64,000 bases of DNA from Melampsora larici-populina 98AG31 (taxonomy: Eukaryota; Basidiomycota; Pucciniomycetes; Pucciniales; Melampsoraceae). Made by a program: the position numbers and the translations under genes. Numbering within the stretch: position 1 is the first letter of the stretch; every line of letters starts with the position of its first letter. The stretch is taken from the NCBI RefSeq assembly GCF_000204055.1, contig NW_006768813.1:682796-746795 (forward strand). Reading direction: 5' to 3'. A model generated the notes under the pieces. That model made no database searches. It was given only the letters and a program-made list of their open reading frames with translations, and was not told where the DNA came from. Below are positions 11,213 to 21,012 of this stretch, piece after piece.

Positions 11213-12107
11213 TTTGGGGGCCTCACCTTATCACATTAAGTTTTTCTTTTTTAGAAAAACAAGAACCCAGCATCTTTTCCACACCAGATCGGTTGACTTT
11301 ATCGGCTACGACACACGGTCATAGAACTCGTTCAAGATTTCTTTACTCGACTTCGAAAAACGAACTCTTAGCCTTCTAGAAGAGCTACCCTACTTTCTAT
11401 TCGAACTAGAAAACCCGTTCTCAGACGACGTTTATAACCCGTACTTCGGTATACAAGCTTTGAATCGAAACCACCTGTTTCTTCGATTTTCAACTTTTTA
11501 CGAACATCTTTCGTCAGACTTGTGGATTCAAGATCAAATTGTAAACAAATCAAGCGACTCGAAAGTAAGCCAAAGTTCTCCATAATAGAACCACCACTTG
11601 ATACTGACCAAAAACGGCGACTATCATTTAGTGAATATCGAAGCAGTTAGTTCGGTAGAACCTTACAATCCAAGTGGCGAAGATTTGATCGATTACAAGG
11701 AGGCAGAGAGTACGTAGTTTTCGTGACCGAGCACTAAATCGATTGATAAAAGTTTTTTTTTTTTTTTAGAAAAAGAAACACTGACAACCCAATCCATCAC
11801 CTGTAGTGACCGACCAATTGGCCAAAGATCATAGACCTGAAGACATACCAATTCCAGCTACAGCCCCAGAATCAGCAGCGAAAAGCAGCAAATTCGTTAA
11901 ACCCCCGCCACTTAAACTTGCTACAGCAGATCCGTTGAAGCACTTACATTTTAAGCATAAAGAGCCAGTAGGAGTCTCGGAGCTAGCTTTTCAATCCTCG
12001 TTCGGTAGAACTAGTACTATCCTGCAACACCAATCTCAACCCAGTAAGTCACAATAACCGATTTTTTTTTTTTAAAAAAAAAAAAAGAAGAAAACACGGT
12101 ACTTACT
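11213..12107 (+). other. Gypsy leader before Gag
   Basis: No domain is recognisable. An 83-codon frame (11806-12057, GTG start) ends in a good splice donor context (CCCAGTAAGTC). T-runs near 11755-11768 and a T12-A13 homopolymer palindrome at 12062-12086 lie just before the Gag ATG at 12108. A spliced or extra leader frame is possible, but in-frame stops argue against a simple joined reading. Confidence 0.4.
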
Positions 12108-14300
12108 ATGGCTCCTACTACTAGAAGCAACTCCTCGAGAGCATCCAGCCTTGCAGATGCAGCAGATGCACTCGGCAATGTTGATCGACTCAGCCAGCAT
12201 CCCAGCGATACCAGTAGGAGACAGAGCGTCTCGACCACCGCCTCCAGACGGACCACGGACGGGCCTTGACGCTCGAAGAAACAGACTTACTTCTGATGCA
12301 TCAAGCCAACTACGAGGTTTGGGAGAAAGCGAAGAATCAGAAAGACGCGAAGACATTCAAGAACGCGACCCAGAAAGGGAAAGCTTACCATCGACAGCTC
12401 TCCAAACTTATGGGCTTCAAGTACCTTATGGACCGAACCAACAACTGGAATCCAGCTCTGTGGGATTGGAACACGTTCGAGAAACGAAAGAAAGGCAACA
12501 AAACCTCCAACTCAGCACCTTACCCGAGAAGAAACCAGTCTCAGAACCTACAAGGTCTATCCAAAGGGGAGTTAGCAATTCACATGATCAGAGAAGCGGG
12601 GAAAGCAGTGAGGAATTAGACCAGACTATACTACCTCTGGATAGAGAGCTCATGAACCCTGTATTTCATCATCTTAAATTGTATTTAGATCCTTTGTTCT
12701 TACAATTTGATAAATTATATGATGAAATACAGAATACCAAGTCATTCGTTTTAGATCGTGACGCGAACAAAAGACTTGATATGGTTGACAAAACTCTGAA
12801 ATCGTTAGTCAAGAATATTAACGACCAAGTAAGCGCTCTGAACAAAGTAAGCTTCGCAGTCAAGAAAACCAATGATGACATGACAGAGTGTCAAAAAGAT
12901 CTTGGTAGATGGGCAAGTAACGCTCTTGAAACAATAAAGATTGGTATGAACGGTATGAGAGACCAGCTGCTTATTCATGAAAACGAAAACCTGAAAAATC
13001 AGACCAACGCTATCATTGCAGCAATTGAAAAAATAAATCGTGCCGATACCATCCATGATATAAAACAATCAGAGAATGAACATGATACATATGCGAAAAA
13101 GACCTCTGACCAACTTTCTAGCATGCAAGGTATAGTAAGACAACTTCAAACAGCAGTTGCACATCAGAATGGAGAGTTAGCACTCATGCGCTCCCATAAT
13201 GAGGAAGTAATAAAACTACTATCTGATCTTACCCTACACCAACTAAAAAACCAAGGAACGGGGCTACAATTAGAGGAAGAAGTAGCTGAGACACGTCTTC
13301 ATGACGTTCCACCTCATATGCAAGATGTCCAACATATTACCTTACCAGACGTTAGAAGAGCAAATACTACACCTACACCTCACGACACGTTTCTGACACC
13401 TGATGAAACTGTGAGAAACGCACCAGCTGAGCAGAATAGGCAAAATATTCGAGATCTAGCCCAAAGGAACCCAGCAAGAGAAGAGTCTACAGGCCCAGAT
13501 CTTACCTTGTTTAACCTCTTGAAGAAAGACGTACCAAACAGTAAAGACTGGCCTACCCTCAGCGGCGAAGGCGAGTATAACCACATGGAGTTCATAGAAT
13601 GGGTAGACTATGTAAAAGAAACAATGCACGTTCCGGACGCTCTGATCACATCACGAATGGGTTTGGCACTTAAAGGACTGGCCCAAGTCTGGTTCCTAGA
13701 AAAAAGAAAGGAAGGATTATCTACCTGGGACGAGTGGAGAGCTGCGATAATTGTTAAGTTCGGATCCAGGAACTGGAAACGTAACATGCAGAACCTATTT
13801 GATAAAGACCACTTTAATCCCAGGGTGAACACTGACCCAGTGAAATGGTTGGTCACGCATAAAAAAGAGGGTTAGAAGCCGCTCACGCGAATATACCGAT
13901 ACAAGACACAAGTGATAAGATCCTAGAGCAGTGCCCAGGAGATTTAGATCACGCAGTCCGAAGTAGACTAGGAGGTGAGAATGATTTTGTTCATTTCTCA
14001 ACCACTTTCGAAGAGGTAGTTAGGAGAACTTCAATAGGGCGTAACAGGCCACCAAACAGACCCAATCAAGACTGGAAGACACAAGCGACAAGTGGTAGTA
14101 ACTTACCCGCCAAGACAGCTGCATCCAAACCTCCAATTGCTCGAGTACCTGGGAAGTGCGATACCTGTGGCAGCACAGAGTCAGGACATGATTATAGATC
14201 CTGCCGAAGAAAAAGTAAAGGTATTAACGCGGTAGAAATAGATTCCCCAGAAGAAGAATCCCTAACAGGGGAAGAAATTGAGCTTATCTTTGGCGATGAC
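12108..14300 (+). pseudogene. Gypsy Gag polyprotein, frame broken
   Basis: Forms the virus-like particle in the cytoplasm. The likely start is ATG 12108 (MAPTTRSNSSRASS), but that frame ends at a TGA near 12267. The long frame 12151-13875 carries on with an R/E/S-rich disordered part, a coiled-coil-like middle (about 12700-13250) and the retrotransposon Gag core (about 13500-13860: WPTLSGEGEYNHMEFIEW, GLALKGLAQVWFLE, W..W..A). At an A6 run (13861-13866) the frame must change again to reach SDKILEQCPGDLDHAV and a CCHC-like knuckle (CDTCGSTESGHDYRSC, about 14158-14205). The frame then continues into Pol. The break lies inside Gag, before the knuckle, so I think it is a lesion or homopolymer error, not a programmed site. 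Confidence 0.75.
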
Positions 14301-17254
14301 CATGACTCCTTCTATGATGACGGAGAGTACAGAGCTGTGCAAGACGGATCATTTGAAGTAATGGATATATCATGCCTAGAAGAGACAATTTCTTTAGTTC
14401 CTGTATTCCTAAACAAAAAAGAGACGAACAGACATCTTGGAAGTCCTTTCATGATCACTACATGTAATAGCTGGAAATTGAACATTTTGATTGATACAGG
14501 TGCCTGCAGTTCCCTTATTACTCCCCGTATCTTGGATAAAGTATGGCGCACATGGCAGAAAGATATGCGTGCCCAACAAAACAGGAGGTACTTGAGCGCG
14601 TCAGGTAGTCTCACGGCGATCGGAGAGATAACTCTTCCCATCACATTTCTACATCATACTCAGCCTTGTACCCTTATGATTGATTTTGTGATTATCAAGG
14701 ATGCTACCATAATAGAAATTATTTTGGGGGCAGACATGATGAACGCTTACGGAATGAGCATATCATACGAAGATCAGATAACTTTACGTTTTAAAGATTT
14801 AGAGACCATGTTCACTCCTATCCACGAATCACGGATATTGGGCCGAGAAATAGCACAATCAACTATAAGAGCTATCGAAGCGTATACAGAAGAAATGGAT
14901 ATATCACATCTGCAAGCACTTACAGATATACCACAACAGTGGCATCAAGGACTCAATAGTAAACAAGTCAGCGACGCTAGGCAAATGAAGTCTAGACCCG
15001 CTGTAGGAAGAGCTCATATGACTGGACAACACAGCCTGACCACTGTAATAGTAGACGGTAAGGAAGTCAGCTGTTTATTGGACAGCGGAGCTTCTTGCTC
15101 AGCAGTAGGAGAACAATTTCTGGACAAAATTATCCCAGATTGGAAACATCGAATGTTACCAAAAAGTAGAACTACCTTCCGTGGGTGTGGGGAAGTACTT
15201 AAAGCGATAGGGGTAATAGAAGTTCCCTTGATCTTCCCTCACACAGAAGGATCCATCAGAATCAGTCCAGAATTTGTCATAATGGAGAACGCGACCCCAC
15301 AGTACTTCATTCTTGGAGACGACTTTTTATCACTTTATGGCATCGATATTATACACACCAGGGAGAAATATTTCACGATTGGTAATGAAAATAAGCGAAA
15401 GAAATTTGCATTGCAACAAGCGAAGAGAACACTGGATGTATCATCACTTGATCAAGAAGACAAAACTTTTCTTACGACAGAAACGAAGAAACGCATCATT
15501 ACAGGAGAAAAATTGAATCTCGCGCAAACACAGGATATACAGAGACTTGTTGAAAAATACTATAACAGTTTTGGGTTAGGAAAGTATGCAATTGGTAAAA
15601 TAACAAAGTACGAAGTGGAAATCCAGCTTACGGTTGATAAACCATACCCGCCAATCCTCAGAAAAGCTGCGTACCCCGCAAGCCCAAGAAATCGCACAGA
15701 ACTTGAAATCCATACCAATGAACTTCTCAGGTTAGGTATTCTACGGAAAGTCCTACAGAACAAAGATGTGGAAATCACAACACCCTGTGTGGTAGCATGG
15801 CACGGGGGGAAATCCAGAGTCTGCGGAGACTTCAGAGCTCTTAATGCGTATACAATACCTGATAGATATCCTATGCCAAGGATTGAACAAGTAATCACGA
15901 ATCTAGGTAAATCCGTATACATAACTACAATGGACCTTATGAAAGGCTTTCACCAAAACCTAGTATCAGAAGATAGTAAGAAGTTTTTACGAATTATATC
16001 ACACTTGGGTATATTTGAATACCAACGTATGCCCTTTGGCATCAAAAATGCGCCAGCATTTTTTTAGAAAATGATGGATACGGAATTTTACAAAGAACTC
16101 CGTGAAGGACATGTCATAGTGTATATAGATGATATCATTGTATTTCATGAATCATGGGAAGAACATACAAAAACATTGGCAAAGATACTGTTTAAGCTTG
16201 ATAGATTAGGAGCAACAGTCTCTCTGGACAAATGTAAGTTTGGCTTCCATGAGGTAAAAGCTCTTGGGCACACTGTGTCAGGTCTTACGTTGGCTATTGA
16301 TCAGAATAAAGTAGCCGCAGTAATACACAGACCTCTACCAAAAACCGTTAAAGATATACAAAGCTTTCTGGGTTTTGCTAGTTACTATAGAATGTACCTA
16401 GAAAGTTATGCGAAAGTAACCTCTCCGCTATACTACTTACTTAAGAAAAAAGTAGAATTTTCAATCACTAAAGAAAGAGCTTTGGCATGGGACGAAGTGA
16501 AGAAACTTCTCACTACAGCACCATGTTTACTTCAGCCGGACTTTAACAAACCATTTATCGTATATGTAGACGCGAGTTTTTTAGGGCTAGGAGCAGCGTT
16601 ACATCAGAAACAGATTGTCAGAAACAAACTAGTGAATGGCCCAGTTTGCTTTATTTCACGACAACTGAAAGAAAGCGAGAAAAAATATGGAGCACCCCAA
16701 CTAGAATGTTTAGCGCTAGTTTGGGCATTAAATAAACTACACTACTATCTTGACGGAATTTATTTCGAAGTTATTACAGACTGCCAAGCAATTAAATCAC
16801 TGTTGAATACAAAAACACCAACAAGACATATGCTTCGCTGGCAAATGGCAATACAAGAGTATAAGTCATATATGACTATTACACACCGACCTGGTATTTT
16901 ACACAGCAACGCGGATGCACTAAGCAGGATGGCTATGCCTAATGACAAGAATAACCCAGCTTGGGAAGCAGAGGATATAGACCAAGATGTACCTATAATG
17001 GGGATCAGCCTCTGCGAACTATCTGATGAGTTCTTTTTGAAAATAGAAGAAAGCTATTCAAAAAACGCAAACACAGTTACACTATTAAAGATACTGAACT
17101 CGGAACATAGAGATACATCATTAGAAAGTACTTTGGAAAAATCTTGGAAGGAACCTTTTTACGAAGGGAAATTTTCATTGATTTCTGGATTATTATACTA
17201 CAAAGAGAGACATACAAATGTTCTAGTAGTTTCTGATGCGGAAGATATTAATAA
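14301..17254 (+). pseudogene. Gypsy Pol: two retropepsin-like domains, RT, RNase H
   Basis: Replication enzymes of the element. The frame is open from the Gag knuckle to 16064. First protease-like domain: LIDTGACSSLIT (about 14487-14525) and ILGADMMNAYG. Second: CLLDSGASCSAVG (about 15072-15110) and FILGDDFLSLYG. Reverse transcriptase follows: PCVVAWHGGKSRVCGDFRAL, TMDLMKGFHQ, RMPFGIKNAPAFF, a TAG stop at 16065-16067 where Gln is usual, then YIDDIIVF, GHTVSG and FLGFASYYR. RNase H: VYVDASFLGLGAALHQ, LECLALVWAL, ITDCQAIKSLL, HRPGILHSNADALSR. The frame after the stop is the same, so a single nonsense change splits it. Integrase is beyond the gap. Confidence 0.9.
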
Positions 17255-17354
17255 NNNNNNNNNNNNNNNNNNNNNNNNNNNNNNNNNNNNNNNNNNNNNN
17301 NNNNNNNNNNNNNNNNNNNNNNNNNNNNNNNNNNNNNNNNNNNNNNNNNNNNNN
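17255..17354. other. Assembly gap, 100 N
   Basis: Exactly 100 N, the usual placeholder for a gap of unknown size. It separates Gypsy Pol from the inside of a phosphatase gene, so the true distance and the missing 5' exons are unknown. Confidence 0.99.
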
Positions 17355-20132
17355 ATAGTTTAACTGGAGATTGTGAGAATTCAGTCAGTAGTTTGCAAGA
17401 TGTAAAAATCACTGCTATGGAATTCAAAGCTTGCAATAGTTTTGAAGATGGGAAAGTAGGAGGGAAAGGATGTCGATATGTTTGGTGCGGGGCGAAAGAT
17501 GGACAATTGTTTGAATATGATTGTTTCGAACGACGGATGATAGATTCAAAAGCATCTTTACACTCTGCATCTATTATTGGAATCTTTAGATGTAAATTTG
17601 GAGGGATGTGTACGTTGGACGAAACCGCCAAAGTGCAAATCTGGACGAATCCGATCAGTCCCAAGATTGGAGTGAAAATTTCAGGAACTGCAAGAGCTCA
17701 GAGGGTTGCAGATAAGACTAATTTTGCTGCAATGTTAAGTCATCAGCTATGGACCTCCTCGGGACCTTCTGGATCTAAATCAGCTTCAACTTTGGCACAA
17801 CGTAGTCCAAGCATCAGAGTTTATGATCCTGATCCTACTCAGGCTTGGACCGTTACGCCCAGACCATTGAGTATTCCTGATAATGGGTCGACCATTGGGG
17901 CTGTGAGTGCTGGAGCAGTGATACCTTCAACACCGTCAATTGTTTATCTTGGTCACGAAACTGGTCATGTTTCGATTTGGAACAACAAAGAGGAGAAGAA
18001 TGGAGGGGTTGGGTTTAAGAAACTGATCAAGATCTCGAATTATCAAATCACTGCCCTTGAAGGTGTTACCAAATATCTTTGGGCAGGCTTTAGGACGGGT
18101 AATGTGTATGTCTATGATACCTGTGAGCAGCAACAAGATGATTCCGGTGGCGGTGGTGGCGGGTGGAAGGTATTGAAAGTCTGGAAAGCTCATAAAGAAT
18201 CTATCACCAGAATCGTGGTTGATCCTAGTCTATTGTGGGATGATGTAAGTCTTTTTGGTTTTCCTAATCTCTTCGAGCAATACGTAAAAGAGATTGATGA
18301 ATTTTTGATTTCCTTTTTGGATCCGGATCTGATTGATGTTTAAATGAATGAATAAAAACTGCTGCGACACAAAAGGAAGCTAGTAAACTTCATGTGGCTA
18401 CAACTAGTACAGATTGGAAAGTTAAATTATGGGACGGAACCATGGGTGCAGATTGGCTAGGTTCGACCCCCTTTTCTCCTACTCATCCTCATTCACACTT
18501 TCCATCTCTTCAAAGTCGATTCTAATCTTGTTCTGTTTTGCTTGAATATCAAAACAGCGACTGAAATGAGAAAACGAGAATCAGAGTTTTGTGCTTATCG
18601 ACCGATGAGAGTCTTGATATGCTCCTGGAATATCGACGCATGTAAACCTAGCGAATTGAACGGGACGAGTGATAATTTAAACTTTTTGGATGATGTTTTG
18701 AAATCTAGTGAAGAAAGTCCAGATGTGATTGTCTTTGGGTTCCAAGAGATGATCGATCTTGATAACAAGAAACTTACAGCCAGTTTAGTCATTGATTTTT
18801 TGTATTATGGTAAAAAGAAGAGAAGCTGATTTTGGTTTGGTTTGATTGGTTTGATTAGAAACCGTTCTGTTAGGTAGTCGAAAGAAAGGAGCTGAGAAAC
18901 TTTCTGATGCGGTTTCTCAATCTTACAGACTTTGGCATGATCGACTGGTGGCGGCTGTTAGATTGGCTATGCCAGCTGATGAGCCATATGTGGTGGCTCA
19001 TACGCAAAACTTGGTCGGGGTAAGTCTCACCAAGAAGCTTCCAAGGAAAGAGAAATGATCTGATCTGGTTTATTTCTGCTTTCAAAATAGTTATTCACTT
19101 GCGTATTTGTCAAAGTCTCTGAGCGGGCAAAAATGAGGGACATAGCCATTACAACGGTGAAGACGGGAATGAAAGGTCGGTATGGTAATAAGGTACGCGT
19201 GAAATTTATCTTTGACTGACATATCTTGTTCAGATAAGATGAAGAGAAGCTTGTACTAATGATACTCTTTTGTTGGTCTATTTAGGGTGCGATCATAGCG
19301 AGATTTGTGGTAGATGATTCTTCGATTTGTTTTATTAATTGTCATCTAGCAGCAGGACAGAAAAACCTTCGACAAAGACATGAAGATTTGATTGACATTT
19401 TAGAAGAAAAATCAGGATTTCCAGATCCACCGGAATCGACTTCAGGTAGTGGAGGAGCGATAGGAAATGCATATGTAGGGGGAGGAAATGGAAGTGCGAT
19501 TGCAGATCATGAGATATGTTTTTTATATGGAGATTTAAATTATAGGATCGATAGAGGTAGAGAAGAAGTGATTAGAGCGATTGCATCAGGAGAATATTTG
19601 AAATTATTGGAAGATGATCAGTTAAGGAAAGAGAAACGGTTTAATGCTGGATTTAGGTTGAAAAGTTTTAGAGAAGCTCCTATTACTTTTCATCCTACTT
19701 ATAAATATGATCCGTTAGTATTGATTTTCATTTTTTTCATGGTGTTTGAGATGACCCAAATTCACTAATCAAAGTTTTTTCTTCTTTTGTACAATACAAA
19801 CCAAAAGTGGAACTCATATGTATGATTCATCGGAGAAAAATCGAGTACCAGCATGGTGTGATCGAATATTATATAGAACTCCCAATACAAATCAAGAAGT
19901 TCTTAATCAATCAGAAGAAATCAAATTTAAACCATTGGTGACCAGTTTGAATTATAAAAGATATGAAGTGAATATCTCAGATCATCGACCAATCAGTGGT
20001 AGTTTTTTAGTTTCAGTCAAATCGATTGTTCCAGGACTTAGAAGAGGGATTTGGCAAGAAGTTTTAGGTAGATGGAAAGCTTATGAAGTAGATGTTAAAG
20101 AAGTGGCTAGAGGTTATTATTCTGGTTTATAA
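17355..20132 (+). CDS. WD40-inositol polyphosphate 5-phosphatase, 5' partial, 7 exons seen
   Basis: Removes the 5-phosphate of phosphoinositides or inositol phosphates (endonuclease/exonuclease/phosphatase fold), acting in membrane signalling and trafficking. Exons: up to 18244 (first full codon at 17357), 18376-18460, 18558-18782, 18859-19019, 19091-19192, 19286-19713, 19808-20132, all in phase. The N-terminal half has WD40-like blades (YVWCGAKDGQLFEYD, KAHKESITRIVVD, STDWKVKLWDG). Catalytic motifs in order: WNIDACKPSE, FGFQEM, NCHLAAG, GDLNYRI, NRVPAWCDRIL and SDHRPISG, a full set. WD40 plus 5-phosphatase is a known fungal and plant architecture. The acceptor at 18375 has a weak pyrimidine tract. 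The start is missing because of the N gap. Confidence 0.9.
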
Positions 20133-21012
20133 TTTTTTTTTCCATTCAAATCGATCAATCAGTTTTCAGTTTTCAGTTAGTATTTTTTTTTGATATATCA
20201 TTTTTGTGATTTGTTTTTTTCTTTTATCATCTCTGTGTCTTGTGATTATATTTGATTTGATGCATGGATGGATGGATACGGATAGATAAGGATAGATAGA
20301 TAAATAGATTATATATATATATTAAAAATCATTTATTTTACAAAAAGCAAGTCAAGATATAAGACATTTTAATTGTAGGTTGTTTTTTTGTTTGTTTGTT
20401 TATAATCATTTACATGGTATATTTCTTTCTCTCTCTCTCTAAAAAGATAAGTAATTGATAGGAATGATGAGTTTTGTATATGTGTTTAAATTCATGATGA
20501 TGATTTGTGGATAGTTTGTAGAGAAATTGATATACATATAGAGACTTTTTTAAAAAATATATGGAAGATAGTCAACTTATGAAGTTGATGAGATATATGA
20601 GATCACTTTTTGTGTCACTTGTTGTGACCGATCATCAACTTGAGTGCAGTCATATCTTGGCTGAGCCTGTATACAAGGAGAAGGTTTGAAAAGCAGTTGA
20701 GTTTTCAGTCAAAATTGTGTTTCAGGGATTCTTCAAATTCTACATTTCCTTCCTTCGACTTCAACACTCCGATGACGGAGTTCTAAGACCAGTTATTAAG
20801 TCTTTTGATATCTTTTCAATTCGAGTTTCATCTCAAACTTTCATCCTCATCACTTCCTTGGATTCCTTCGACGAACAAAATCGAAAACCCGAATTCGAAG
20901 CCGATCGATTTTCAAGGTTGCAAGAGCAAGATAGTTGCAAGGATAATTGACGACAGATAAACCGCAGAGCTCCCGTCCATCGAGTTGTTCTACCGAGTTC
21001 ACCTTTCGAAAA
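20133..21012. other. Intergenic, phosphatase to tRNA ligase
   Basis: AT-rich 3' flank with short GGAT and GATA tandem runs and an (AT)n tract near 20262-20325, then the tRNA ligase 5' flank. The upstream in-frame TTG at 20947 is not a start I would choose. No separate gene. Confidence 0.5.

Larger units (their letters stand above)
10264..17254 (+). mobile_element. Ty3/Gypsy LTR retrotransposon, 3' part lost in an assembly gap
   Basis: A 5' LTR (10264-11212), leader, Gag, two aspartyl-protease domains, reverse transcriptase and RNase H are collinear on the + strand. Integrase and the 3' LTR are not seen because the sequence runs into 100 N at 17255. RT before RNase H, with the YIDDI box, fits Metaviridae. 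Confidence 0.85.

Noticed and set aside
11640..12057. Spliced coding leader exons upstream of Gag
   Set aside because: Some stretches look protein-like and have donor-like GTAAGT, but in-frame stops block every simple join I tried.
12266..12619. Separate 117-codon protein in the Gag region
   Set aside because: It overlaps the longer Gag frame, starts at a non-ATG codon and has no known domain; probably a shadow.
13855..13875. Canonical -1 programmed frameshift signal at the Gag A6 run
   Set aside because: The codon phase does not give the X XXY YYZ pattern with good re-pairing, and the break falls before the Gag zinc knuckle rather than between Gag and Pol. Kept only as an open finding.
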